A DNA stretch of 64,000 nucleotides from Chitinophagales bacterium (GTDB taxonomy: Bacteria; Bacteroidota; Bacteroidia; Chitinophagales; JADJOU01). The stretch spans positions 124,001 to 188,000 of the forward strand of contig JAURJQ010000003.1 of the NCBI GenBank assembly GCA_030832185.1, read 5' to 3'. Shown in pieces: positions 37,283 through 46,860 of the stretch. The notes under the pieces are model-generated. The model made no database searches, was not told the DNA's origin, and worked only from the letters and a program-made list of their open reading frames with translations. Position numbers and translations under genes: made by a program. Each line of letters opens with the position of its first letter. Position 1 is the stretch's first letter.

Positions 37283-38304
37283 ATTTTTTAAATCAACGTT
37301 TTCTGCAGCTAGTCTGTATTTTTTTAATTGGCTATAGCTTTTTAGGAGGCATCTTACTTCCTCTGTCACCCAATATTGAAAAATTGAATTATAAAACGGA
37401 GGATACATCTTTGATAATAAATATAGCCATACCCAAACTCAAAGAAGGTGTGACAGAATTCTATCTAAAGAAATCTTCTCTAGGCGATTCTAGTCAGCTT
37501 ATACTGCGTTCATCAACATGTTCTAAAATAGAAAATGGATTTCAATTAGTTTTTCCTCATCCTGCACGATTTCAAGATTTCAAAACAGGTGATATATTAG
37601 ATCTTGTTTGTCATACAGAGACTTGGGGTGGATTAAGGTATTTTTCCGCTTATTTTATTGATACAGTTATTGGTGATAAGCACCTACCTGTTATTGATAA
37701 AATGATTATTCCAGAAAAGCAATTTCACCTAAGTTTTCCCAATAGAAATATTTTGAGTGAGTCTATCCGAAATTTGTTTTATCACGTTCCTATGTGGTTT
37801 ACAATGATGGCTTTATTGATTTACAGTTTGGTACACTCAATTTTATTTCTTTCTTCAGGTAAGTTAAATCATGATACTAAAGCCTCTATTAGCGCAGCCG
37901 TAGCTAGTATGTTTGGTGTGATAGGAATATTGACAGGAATGATTTGGGCTAAATATACTTGGGGCGCTTTCTGGACCAACGATCCTAAGCTAAATGGGGC
38001 GGCTATAGGTATGCTCGCTTATTTAGCCTACTTCATACTCAGAGGTAGTCTGGACGATACGATAAAAAAGGCCAAATTAGCTGCCGTTTACAATATTTTC
38101 TCATTCACCATTTATATGGTATTTATATGGATTTTGCCGCGTATAAATGACTCGCTCCATCCTGGTAATGGTGGTAATCCTGGCTTTAACGTCTATGAAC
38201 AAGACAATGTCATGCGATTGTTTTTTTATCCTGCTGTGATTGGCTGGATATTTCTAGGATTTTGGTTGACAGAGATTTATGTGAAAATGAAGGAAAGGAA
38301 TTAA
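37279..38304 (+). CDS. ccmC: CcmC/CcsA-type cytochrome c assembly protein, enlarged
   Basis: This membrane protein of about 341 residues handles heme for cytochrome c maturation. The family core is clear: SIRNLFYHVPMWFTMMALL with a conserved His, WAKYTWGAFWTNDPK (the tryptophan-rich heme motif), LNGAAIGMLAYLAYFILRGS and SLHPGNGGNPGF. It has an insert of roughly 120 residues (about 35-155), soluble-looking and rich in strands, between the first helix and the core, where I would expect helix 2 almost directly. Usual relatives are about 220-240 residues. ATG 37279 overlaps the ccmB stop. No ccmE follows. Confidence 0.85.
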   Translation: MNFLNQRFLQLVCIFLIGYSFLGGILLPLSPNIEKLNYKTEDTSLIINIAIPKLKEGVTEFYLKKSSLGDSSQLILRSSTCSKIENGFQLVFPHPARFQDFKTGDILDLVCHTETWGGLRYFSAYFIDTVIGDKHLPVIDKMIIPEKQFHLSFPNRNILSESIRNLFYHVPMWFTMMALLIYSLVHSILFLSSGKLNHDTKASISAAVASMFGVIGILTGMIWAKYTWGAFWTNDPKLNGAAIGMLAYLAYFILRGSLDDTIKKAKLAAVYNIFSFTIYMVFIWILPRINDSLHPGNGGNPGFNVYEQDNVMRLFFYPAVIGWIFLGFWLTEIYVKMKERN

Positions 38305-38435
38305 ACCAATTCCAATCTTTTGTCTGTTTTCTCGTTCAATACTAGATTTTTTCTCAATTTTGTAGAAATTAGGGTAATTGATACTACCGTAATATTTTAT
38401 TGATTTAATACTAAACAAGGAACTAGACATTTTTA

Positions 38436-41400
38436 GTGAGATTAATTGGATTAATAGTTTTGAGTGTATTACTCATCAAGTCTAGTCTAGCTCAGAGTCT
38501 AGCGGATTTAAGCACCCTTCGCCAGAAGTTGGTGTGGCCTGGTGATACGATAGTGCTTGATGCACAGCCAATTATTCCTGGTAGTCTTTATATCTCTATT
38601 AATGGTCAGTATATAGATGCGTCTTTATTCCATCTCAATACCAGAACTAATGTATTCACTTCAACCAAATCCTTTAAGGATTCACTTTTAGTTACTTATC
38701 GAGTTTTTCCTATTCGGCTGACGAGCCTTAGGAGTAGTAAGAAAAAAAATGGTGCGTATTCCTTGAGCTCTTCTTACACTGGGGGAGGTATAACCTACGC
38801 AGGAGAGACAGCTTCTTCGAATGAAATAGAATATAGTGGTTCTTTTGTACGAGGTATTACGGTCGGTAGTCGACAGGATGCAGCTATCAATTCAGGATTT
38901 AATCTAAATATAAATGGCAAGCTAGCCAATGGACTAGAAATAAACGCCACGATGACGGACGCCAATATCCCGATTCAGCCCGAGGGGAACTCAGCCTCTA
39001 TTCAGGAATTTGATCGCATTTTTATCCAATTGAAAAAAGATAGCCATAAAATCATATTAGGAGATTTTGATATGAGCGAAGATCCCTACTATAGGATGAT
39101 GAAATTTGATCGTAAACTCCAAGGTATTCGCTATCAGAGTGCAGTGCCAATCGGTGAGAAGTCTACCTTGCGTTTCGGAGCAGGAGCTGCCCTCACAAGA
39201 GGGACGTTTAGTAGAAACATTTTCGAGGCAGAGGAAAATAATCAAGGCCCTTATAAATTAACAGGAAATAATGGCGAAACGTTTATTATCATAATAGCGG
39301 GGACGGAAAAAGTATTTATCAATGGTATCCCTATGAAACGAGGGATAGAGAATGACTATACGATCAATTATAATGTGGGGGAAGTTGTTTTTACCCCCAA
39401 TCGCTTGATAACAAAAGATCTGAGAATCGTTATAGAGTTTCAGTATTCTGATCGAAGTTATTTTCGATATTCCTTAGAGGCCAATGCGCATTTATCCCAT
39501 CCTAAATACGAACTTTTTTCACAAGTATTTACGGAGAATGATGATAAAAATAACCAAGTTAATCTAGAATTGAAACCAGCTCAGGTACAAAGGCTCAGCC
39601 AAATCGGAAATCAACTAGACTCTGCTATTATATCTGCGGAAACTATTGTGGAAAGTTGGGAAGCTAGTCGTATCACATACACAAAACAAGATACCCTCGT
39701 CCAAGGTCTGACTTATACTATTTATAAATGGGCAGAAACGAATCAACCCAATGTTTACCAAGTTTTATATACTCAAGTGGGCGTGAATAAAGGGAATTAT
39801 GTGCTGAAATCTACAGCAGCCAATGGTTCTGTATATCAATGGGTGGCACCTAAAGATGGAGTATTGCAGGGCAATTATGAACCTACCATAAAAATAACCA
39901 CGCCCAAAACTCATCTGCAATGGACTACTGGAGGATTATACAAATGGAATGACAAACAAATTACTAAAGCTGAAATTTCTTATACCAGTCACGATTTGAA
40001 TACATTTAGTGAACTTCAAAATGGAGAGAATAAAGGCATAGGAATTTTAGTCAATCACAAAGCTATTCATAGACTAGATAGCCTTAAAAGCTTGAGTCTA
40101 GAGATCGAACAGGAATATACAACTTCGCATTTTAGTCCTTTGACTCGCTATAGAAATAATGAATTTCAGCGTGATTGGAATCTAGATTTACCTATCAGAA
40201 ATCAGAGTGAACAATCACTTACAAGTCTAACTCTCGGTTATTCAAGTCGTGATGTTAAATCTAAAATAGGGGGCAATTTTTTTTATTTACCAAATACGTT
40301 TAGTGGCCTGCAATCATATTTTGATGTCAGTTGGAATCCTGGCAGATGGTACTTCTATACCCAGCAGCATTTGATGACCTCTGCCAGATCAGATACGCTC
40401 TCGTTATTTTATAGACCCAAAGCAGGAATACGTTATGATTTGAAGCCAAAGAAATCTCAGTTAGAAGTCGGTATTTTTCATGAGATTAATCGCACCAAAA
40501 AGGAGAATTCCTATCTTCTGAAAAATGGTTTTTTATGGCAAAATTATTTTCTGAATTGGACCAATAAATTTTATGAGATGCATACGCTTAATTTTCAATA
40601 TATCTATCGTACAGAGCAAATCAATGATAGCATTGAGTTCCTTTCCCCAAATGTAAAAGCACATACCTTTTCACTCGATGGTCATAGTGAATTTTCTAAA
40701 TCTCAATCACTAAAATACACCTTAAAATACAGAAATTTTTCGAGTATAAATTTATCTCAAGAAATTCAACATAACTACCTAGGAAGGGTAGATTATAATA
40801 GTCATTATGCCAATGGTTTTATTCGGTTAAATAGTCTATATGAAATAAAAGCGGGCAGAGAGCAGCGCATTCAGCTTACGTATGTAAAAGCCCCTAATGG
40901 TTTTGGAAACTATGCCTGGAGAGATCTGAATAATAATGGTACTTTCGAATTAAACGAAGCCTATGTATCCCCTATTTTGACAGAGAATAATTATATGCGC
41001 TTTTTTATTGCGTTACCTGATTTTATTCCGGCCAATGAAGTAAATTTTTCTCAACAGCTATCCATTCAACCAAAGGCCAAATGGCACGATGCAAAAGATT
41101 GGAAAAAATGGGCAGCCAAGTTTTCCTATCAGCTTCGATTAGATATTAATAAAAAAGTGAGGTCGTCAACTGAAAATCAACTTTTAGATTATGCTAATCC
41201 TCTGGTCGGATTCAAAGATTCGCTCATGATATTCTCACGTAGTTATATTTTCCAACAATTCTCCTATCAAAAAAATGAAGGAAAAATTGGGCTGGATTTA
41301 GAATGGTTGTATAATAATAATAGTAATCTATTGAGCAATGGCATTGAAGGTTATTCACTTCAAAACTATGCTGTCCGTTCTCGTGTGGAGTTATTGTATT

Positions 41401-41876
41401 TTCTTACTTACTACGGAAAAGTCTCCAATGGTATTCGACGAAATACCTCTGAATTTTTTCAGGAAAGAAATTTTGCAATAGTTGAGAATGGAATAGAAAA
41501 TACATTTTCGGTTTATCTGCATAAGAATGCGAAACTAAATTTCAATGGAAACTATGGTTTCAAAAGTACAGGCGATCAATTTAGTGTCTCTCAGCAGGGG
41601 GATATCGAGCTTAAATTTTCGAGAAAGAATGATGGTATCATTGAATCTAGATTTACTCTCTTGCAGCAGACCTACGAAGCAAATATTGCCAATCCACAGA
41701 TAGAACTCGCTATGCTCAATGGCATTCCGCGCGGACTCAACTATATATGGAACTTGACCATAGGCCAGAAACTCACCAAATACCTTCAGCTCAATCTCAT
41801 CTACAACGGACGTAAAAATGAAAATTCCCCCCAGCTGATTCATAGCGGGAATGTGGAGGCAAGAGCGATATTTTAA
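38436..41876 (+). CDS. Large outer-membrane beta-barrel protein, unknown function
   Basis: This 1,146-residue exported protein has a signal peptide ending SSLAQ. Early on it has SFVRGITVGSRQDAAINSGF and TMTDANIPIQPEGNSASIQE followed by FDRIFIQLKKD and ILGDFDMSE. This short motif block resembles one I know from the T9SS protein SprA, but the protein is half its size and I would not call it SprA. The rest is alternating strands with many aromatic residues, ending VEARAIF, a C-terminal Phe typical of outer-membrane barrels. The start is GTG 38436. It lies 131 bases after ccmC. Confidence 0.75.
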   Translation: MRLIGLIVLSVLLIKSSLAQSLADLSTLRQKLVWPGDTIVLDAQPIIPGSLYISINGQYIDASLFHLNTRTNVFTSTKSFKDSLLVTYRVFPIRLTSLRSSKKKNGAYSLSSSYTGGGITYAGETASSNEIEYSGSFVRGITVGSRQDAAINSGFNLNINGKLANGLEINATMTDANIPIQPEGNSASIQEFDRIFIQLKKDSHKIILGDFDMSEDPYYRMMKFDRKLQGIRYQSAVPIGEKSTLRFGAGAALTRGTFSRNIFEAEENNQGPYKLTGNNGETFIIIIAGTEKVFINGIPMKRGIENDYTINYNVGEVVFTPNRLITKDLRIVIEFQYSDRSYFRYSLEANAHLSHPKYELFSQVFTENDDKNNQVNLELKPAQVQRLSQIGNQLDSAIISAETIVESWEASRITYTKQDTLVQGLTYTIYKWAETNQPNVYQVLYTQVGVNKGNYVLKSTAANGSVYQWVAPKDGVLQGNYEPTIKITTPKTHLQWTTGGLYKWNDKQITKAEISYTSHDLNTFSELQNGENKGIGILVNHKAIHRLDSLKSLSLEIEQEYTTSHFSPLTRYRNNEFQRDWNLDLPIRNQSEQSLTSLTLGYSSRDVKSKIGGNFFYLPNTFSGLQSYFDVSWNPGRWYFYTQQHLMTSARSDTLSLFYRPKAGIRYDLKPKKSQLEVGIFHEINRTKKENSYLLKNGFLWQNYFLNWTNKFYEMHTLNFQYIYRTEQINDSIEFLSPNVKAHTFSLDGHSEFSKSQSLKYTLKYRNFSSINLSQEIQHNYLGRVDYNSHYANGFIRLNSLYEIKAGREQRIQLTYVKAPNGFGNYAWRDLNNNGTFELNEAYVSPILTENNYMRFFIALPDFIPANEVNFSQQLSIQPKAKWHDAKDWKKWAAKFSYQLRLDINKKVRSSTENQLLDYANPLVGFKDSLMIFSRSYIFQQFSYQKNEGKIGLDLEWLYNNNSNLLSNGIEGYSLQNYAVRSRVELLYFLTYYGKVSNGIRRNTSEFFQERNFAIVENGIENTFSVYLHKNAKLNFNGNYGFKSTGDQFSVSQQGDIELKFSRKNDGIIESRFTLLQQTYEANIANPQIELAMLNGIPRGLNYIWNLTIGQKLTKYLQLNLIYNGRKNENSPQLIHSGNVEARAIF

Positions 41877-41880
41877 AAAA

Positions 41881-41994
41881 CTAGTGTAGTTTAATAGCAA
41901 AGTAAAATTCTCCTCCCTCTTTGTCTGCTGTAAGGTAATCGGAGAATGAATTATAGGCTTCTAAGAGGGTCCTGCTAGAAGAAAAAAAATACGA
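41881..41994 (-). pseudogene. Possible C-terminal remnant of a lost gene
   Basis: A minus-strand frame of 37 codons with no start codon reads LLEAYNSFSDYLTADKEGG and ends FYFAIKLH before a stop at 41883-41881. The composition looks coding rather than random, but the frame is closed upstream by TAA. It could be the tail of a decayed gene next to the interrupted membrane protein. It may also be chance. Confidence 0.25.
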
Positions 41995-42021
41995 GTTTTA
42001 TTTTTAACCCTTTCATAGTAG

Positions 42022-42345
42022 TTATCTTCCAGTGCGAATAGTTGCTACTATGCAATAAATGAACCATGCAACAAAAGCCATAATTCCCAAAGGTATTGTG
42101 ATTAATAAAAGCCAACCCATTACACCAAGAGGATTTAGTATTATCCCAAATGGAATTCCAAGTCGTATGCAATCATCTGTTCCACCTTCGTTTATATTAC
42201 AACCTAAACATTGGCCTATCAATCCAGCAAGAAGAGCGACAAGATATGGACTCAGACTGAATATTCAAATCAATAAAAACCCAAAAGGCATGTAATAAAT
42301 CTTTTTGCTTTTAATTAAAGCTATAATTTTTGAAATCTTAGTCAT
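42022..42345 (-). pseudogene. Small membrane protein gene interrupted by one in-frame TGA
   Basis: From ATG 42345 the frame reads MTKISKIIALIKSKKIYYMP, meets TGA at 42267-42265 (codon 27), and then continues open for 80 codons: IFSLSPYLVALLAGLIGQ, the polar CNINEGGTDDCIRLG segment with two cysteines, then LGVMGWLLLITIPLGIMAF. The whole would be a protein of about 107 residues with two or three membrane helices, resembling small uncharacterised Bacteroidota membrane proteins. Only the part after the stop has an in-frame ATG/ATA-type alternative. The reading frame is otherwise intact, so this is a nonsense mutation, a sequencing error or a re-start at GLIGQ. Confidence 0.6.
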
Positions 42346-42348
42346 ATT

Positions 42349-43392
42349 TTACTTGTACAAAAACTTACTATCAAACTTTTTATTATCATAAACTTCAGAC
42401 TTGACTGCAAAGTCAAATCCTTTCTGTAGTGCATAAGAACCAAACTCTCCATGTTTATTGAGCGCGATGAAACCGATTTGTAAATCTTCTAATTTTCTAG
42501 GTGTTCGTTTCAAAATGCGCTCTACTGCTTTTTTACAAGCGAGTTCTGGACTTAGACCTTGACGCATAAACTCCACTACTAGGTGACTTCCACAGATACG
42601 AATGACTTCTTCTCCATGCCCTGTGGCTGTGGCAGCGCCTACTTGATTGTCTACATAGAGCCCTGCGCCTATGATGGGCGAATCCCCTAATCGTCCTCTC
42701 ATTTTGAAGCCTAATCCACTTGTGGTGCAAGCACCGCTCAGATTGCCAAAGCTGTCCAAGGCTATCATTCCTATGGTGTCGTGGTTAAACTCATCTACCT
42801 TCATGGATTTATTTTTCTCCTGCTCCTTATCTGGTTTGGTGATAAATTCCACTTTTTTCTTTTCTATATTCTTATGGTCAAATTCATTTCGTTTTTTCCA
42901 ATCCTCAAAAGCCTTGGTTGCATGGTCACCTAGCTTTCCATCTTCTAGGGCAAAGCCTTGAGTCAAAGCAAATTCTTGTGCTCCAGCACCGACTAGCATA
43001 ACGTGTGGAGATTTTTCCATAACGGCACGTGCTACTTGGATAGGATGTTTGATTCTCTCTATAGCCCCTACGGCTCCTATTTCGTATTGATCATTCATGA
43101 TACAGGCATCCAACGTCACTATGCCTGTTCTATCAGGATTACCGGCCAAGCCTACACAGCAGTTCGTGATATCATTTTCGGCATTCATGACTCCCTTTTC
43201 GACCGCATCGATAGCTTTCCCTTTCTGAGAGAGGATAGACCATGCGTCTGTATTGGCTTCACGCTGATTGTACCATGTGCTGAGCACTATTGGTTTTCTT
43301 GTCGAGGCGAGATTTCCTGCCCAGCTGGTTTTAAAAAAAGAAAGTGTCATGCCTGATAGAGATAATGTTTTTAGAACTTGGCGTCGATTCAT
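42349..43392 (-). CDS. Glycosylasparaginase-type N-terminal nucleophile hydrolase
   Basis: This 347-residue enzyme belongs to the asparaginase 2/aspartylglucosaminidase family. It autocleaves before Thr206 in EFNHDTIGMIALD; the Thr then attacks the amide of GlcNAc-Asn or a related substrate. Other family motifs are GNPDRTGIVTLDACIM, GRLGDSPIIGAGLYVDN and ATATGHGEEVIR. The N-terminus MNRRQVLKTLSLSG has a twin-arginine, so export of the folded enzyme by Tat is likely. The linker before Thr206 is Lys-rich, as expected for a processed loop. It may help degrade glycoproteins in the periplasm. Confidence 0.9.
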   Translation of the reverse strand: MNRRQVLKTLSLSGMTLSFFKTSWAGNLASTRKPIVLSTWYNQREANTDAWSILSQKGKAIDAVEKGVMNAENDITNCCVGLAGNPDRTGIVTLDACIMNDQYEIGAVGAIERIKHPIQVARAVMEKSPHVMLVGAGAQEFALTQGFALEDGKLGDHATKAFEDWKKRNEFDHKNIEKKKVEFITKPDKEQEKNKSMKVDEFNHDTIGMIALDSFGNLSGACTTSGLGFKMRGRLGDSPIIGAGLYVDNQVGAATATGHGEEVIRICGSHLVVEFMRQGLSPELACKKAVERILKRTPRKLEDLQIGFIALNKHGEFGSYALQKGFDFAVKSEVYDNKKFDSKFLYK

Positions 43393-43495
43393 ATTTTAGA
43401 TTTCTAATTCAAATTTAGTGCATCTGATATAGTCTTTATTGAATTATTATTGATTAGTTCCAAATCATTACTTTTATACCTTAATTTTCTATTAT

Positions 43496-45244
43496 ATGCG
43501 TAAATTATTTTTGATACTTATTCTGATTATATTTCAGTTGACTTCTTGTCAGAAGACTAAAAAAGGAAATGCTGATTTTGAAAAATTCAAACTTCGTCTC
43601 GTAGAGGATATGTGGAAGCAATATCCTAACTGGGCTACTGGTGTGGGTTATCACAAATATGATAGTGTTTTACCGATTCCTGATGAAGCCAGAAGAACTT
43701 CTGATCTAGTTTTCGCTAATCGGTATTTAGATTCTTTAAATCAGTATAATGTGGATTCCCTGTCTCCAATGAATAAAACAGATTATCTATTGATAAAAAA
43801 TATGCTGGAGGGCACTGATTTTTCGGTGAATGAGTATAAATCTTATGAATGGGATGCATCTAGTTACAATTTTGGAGGCACACTCTTTGAAATTACACAG
43901 AATAAGGAGGCAAAGCCTTTAGACATCATTGTGAATCTAAATAAATTTCTTGCTAAAACTCCAGTCTATTTTGAAGCGGCTAAGAAGAATTTAACCAACC
44001 CTACTTTAGAGCATACTGACTTAGCTATCCAGCAGTTGACTGGCACGGCTGATATGCTACAATACGGTGAAATTCGCGAATTTTATTTAAGGGAAAAAGC
44101 GGATACTGCAGCATTGGGAACTAGTATTAAAGCCATTCAGAGTTTTATAGCCCACCTAGAAGGCTTGAAAAAAGAAATGGAATCGGGTAAGCGCAAGGCT
44201 AAAGATTTCAGATTGGGGAAAGTTTTATTTCATAAAAAATTCAACCTCGATATTGCTTCGTCATATACTGCAGAGGAGATGTATGACCATGCTATGGATA
44301 GAAAATCTAGCCTGCAAAAGGAAATGCATGTCATAGCCACCAGGCTTTGGGATAAATACCTGCCAAATACACCATTAGAAAAAGACTCGCTACTGCGCAT
44401 TAAACTGGTTATAGATAAAGTAGCTCTTAGTCATGCAAAACGAGAAGAATTTCAAGCAGAAATTGAACGACAAATTCCGATACTATCTAAGTTTATTATA
44501 GACAAAGATTTAGTGACCATGGATCCGACTAAGCCTTTAGTAGTGAGAAAAGAACCTGCATGGATGGCGGGTGTAGCCGGTGCCAGTATTTCGAGTCCTG
44601 GGCCTTATGCTAAAAATGCGAATACCTATTATAATGTAGGAAGTCTTGCGTTTTATGCACCAGAGGCTGCAGAGAGTTTTTTACGTGAGTACAATCAGTT
44701 TACCCTTCAGATATTAAATATTCACGAAGCTGTTCCAGGCCACTACGTGCAGCTCATTCATGCGAATAAATCTCCATCATTGATTCAGAATCTTCTACAG
44801 AATGGAGCTTTTATAGAAGGCTGGGCGCTCTACGCTGAACGCATGATGATGGAAGAAGGCTGGGATAAGAATACGAGTATTAATAAAACAGAGATGTCAG
44901 ATGAAATGTGGTTGATGTATTATAAATTTCATTTGAGAGGCGTATGCAACACTATTCTAGACTATAGCATTCATTGTCGAAATGTGAGTGAAAAAGATGC
45001 GATGCATCTCATGCAAGTAGAGGCATTTCAGGAAAAGTCTGAGGCTGAGGGGAAGTGGCGAAGAGCTAAATTGACGCAGGTACAGCTATGTTCTTACTTT
45101 ACTGGATTCTTTGAAATATATAATTTCAGAGAGGAAATAAAGAAAAAACAAGGAACACAATTTAATCTCAAAAGATTCAACGATCAATTGCTCAGTTTTG
45201 GAGCACCTCCAGTGAAGTACATTCGGGAAATGTTTGGTAGATAA
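43496..45244 (+). CDS. DUF885 family lipoprotein, putative metallopeptidase
   Basis: This 582-residue protein has a lipoprotein signal (hydrophobic 4-16, FQLTSCQK with the acylated Cys). It carries the DUF885 core: ATGVGYHKYD near the N-terminus, YNVGSLAFYAPEAAESF, and HEAVPGHYVQL (His410, Glu411, His416), a zinc-binding pattern, followed by FIEGWALYAERMM. DUF885 proteins are thought to be zinc peptidases because of this motif; activity is seldom tested. It would sit in the periplasm or on the outer membrane. It is divergent from the glycosylasparaginase gene. Confidence 0.88.
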   Translation: MRKLFLILILIIFQLTSCQKTKKGNADFEKFKLRLVEDMWKQYPNWATGVGYHKYDSVLPIPDEARRTSDLVFANRYLDSLNQYNVDSLSPMNKTDYLLIKNMLEGTDFSVNEYKSYEWDASSYNFGGTLFEITQNKEAKPLDIIVNLNKFLAKTPVYFEAAKKNLTNPTLEHTDLAIQQLTGTADMLQYGEIREFYLREKADTAALGTSIKAIQSFIAHLEGLKKEMESGKRKAKDFRLGKVLFHKKFNLDIASSYTAEEMYDHAMDRKSSLQKEMHVIATRLWDKYLPNTPLEKDSLLRIKLVIDKVALSHAKREEFQAEIERQIPILSKFIIDKDLVTMDPTKPLVVRKEPAWMAGVAGASISSPGPYAKNANTYYNVGSLAFYAPEAAESFLREYNQFTLQILNIHEAVPGHYVQLIHANKSPSLIQNLLQNGAFIEGWALYAERMMMEEGWDKNTSINKTEMSDEMWLMYYKFHLRGVCNTILDYSIHCRNVSEKDAMHLMQVEAFQEKSEAEGKWRRAKLTQVQLCSYFTGFFEIYNFREEIKKKQGTQFNLKRFNDQLLSFGAPPVKYIREMFGR

Positions 45245-45286
45245 TTTTTTCTAACTATGCAATATCCATGATTAGTTGAGAAGAAA

Positions 45287-46855
45287 TTACTTCATTAAAT
45301 CAATATCAGTTTGCATGATATTTTTGAGCCAGATTTCTATCTGAGTTCTTCGCCATACCGCAGCAGCGTCAGCGTACATCTTCTCTAGAGCAGGCTTTTC
45401 GTCGGTTAGTATTTCCGCATCTTGTATACTAAGTTGAGTCTTGTCTAGGATAAATTGTTGAATATTTGAAGATGTTATTTGAAAGCGAGAAGGCTCCGTG
45501 TAGCTAATTTTAGACCAATCTGGCTTTTCGAGACTAGCGCAGATAATGAGGTTTCTGCCTTCTTCAGGTTCTGGAGTGGGTAAGAGTGTTGTTTGAAACC
45601 CCACTGCTTCAAAGGTTTTGATCACAGAGCGCGCTGCGCGGCCTTTTTCACCATTGGTGAAGCCGTAGAAGTTCATGAGTACCATACCATTTTTATTAAG
45701 CATGGATTTTAGTTTGGTAAAAGATTCTATGGTTGGAACTTGTGAGGGAGGCGTTTCATTAAAAAATAAATCGAGGACAATGACATCGTATTTCTTCTTG
45801 GAAGTATTAATTACATGACGAGCATCATCGACTACGATAGATGCATTCGCTGGTATAGAAAAATGATGGATGGCAGCATCTTTAATTCGTTCGTCTAGCT
45901 CCACGACATCGATGTTGAATCCTAATCGATGAAATTGGTGATAGAGCATTCCGCCACCCAGTCCCATGAGTAACATAGAGCTACCTTTAGGATAAATACT
46001 TGCCGCACTGGGAAATAAGATAGACCAATCCCAAAGATTATAATCTAGGCTGTCTCTATCTAGAATAGATTGTAAGGTGTTATTGACCACCAGACCCCGT
46101 GCCATTTTCTCTCCTTTCTGCTCCGTGTAGAATGGAAAATCATATACTCTCACCTGACCGTATATTCCTTCTGATTCTGCCAAGAGACTCACATTAGCAT
46201 TATTATGTATTGGCTTAACTAGATTACCTTTAAGAGCAAAAAAAAAGGGAAGCAAAAGAAGAAGGGCTTTATTTGATTTTAATTTAACTAAAGCTACCAG
46301 TGGGAGGATAGCAAGTAAAAATCCGAACATAAAACAAGGCCATTTAATCCCGAATTCAGGCAGTAGGTAGAACCCAACCAAGAACGTAGATACAATACCG
46401 CCTAAGGTAGAAATTGCATAGACGGATCCTGCACTCTTGCCCGTTTCATCTACTTTCGTATTGATCATATTGATAATGACAGGGGAGGTCATCCCCATAA
46501 AAATGAGCGGAGGGAACATAAATATGAGTAGGGAAAGGGTAGAGCCCCATCGTATATCCATATCAATATTTTTGGACATAATCCACTGGCTGGTATAGGG
46601 CATAATAGCGAGGAATGCCCCTGCAAGGATTAAAATCCAATATACTAAATCTTCTCGTTTATATTTTTCAGAAATATATCCACCTATATAGTAGCCGCAC
46701 ATAAGACCGAATAAGGTGATGCCAAGCACTGCTGCCCATACATAGAGCGAACTACCAAAATAGGGTGATATCATCTTCGCGCCCAATAATTCGCAAGCCA
46801 TGACACTCGCTCCTTCTATAAAGGCTAATAAAAACAAAAAACGCAGTTTGGTCAT
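45287..46855 (-). CDS. Membrane-fused spermidine synthase-like protein (second copy)
   Basis: This 522-residue protein has 6-7 membrane helices (about 1-215), beginning FLFLLAFIEGASVMACELLG, followed by a soluble aminopropyltransferase-like domain: MLLMGLGGGMLYHQFHRLG (SAM-type site), VVELDERI, VVDDARHV and VLDLFFNETPPSQVPT. Fused-MFS spermidine synthase proteins are widespread but their reaction in membranes is uncertain. Key acidic residues for the aminopropyl reaction are only partly kept. It is nearly collinear with the gene just upstream at 46861-48432, with 5 bases between them, so this is a tandem duplication in one operon. Confidence 0.82.
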   Translation of the reverse strand: MTKLRFLFLLAFIEGASVMACELLGAKMISPYFGSSLYVWAAVLGITLFGLMCGYYIGGYISEKYKREDLVYWILILAGAFLAIMPYTSQWIMSKNIDMDIRWGSTLSLLIFMFPPLIFMGMTSPVIINMINTKVDETGKSAGSVYAISTLGGIVSTFLVGFYLLPEFGIKWPCFMFGFLLAILPLVALVKLKSNKALLLLLPFFFALKGNLVKPIHNNANVSLLAESEGIYGQVRVYDFPFYTEQKGEKMARGLVVNNTLQSILDRDSLDYNLWDWSILFPSAASIYPKGSSMLLMGLGGGMLYHQFHRLGFNIDVVELDERIKDAAIHHFSIPANASIVVDDARHVINTSKKKYDVIVLDLFFNETPPSQVPTIESFTKLKSMLNKNGMVLMNFYGFTNGEKGRAARSVIKTFEAVGFQTTLLPTPEPEEGRNLIICASLEKPDWSKISYTEPSRFQITSSNIQQFILDKTQLSIQDAEILTDEKPALEKMYADAAAVWRRTQIEIWLKNIMQTDIDLMK

Positions 46856-46860
46856 AAATT

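Noticed and set aside
38436-41876. Calling this gene sprA
   Set aside because: Only a short motif block resembles SprA; the protein is about half the usual size.
41975-42172. Minus-strand frame as an independent small protein
   Set aside because: It is out of frame with the better-supported interrupted membrane protein and has random-looking composition.
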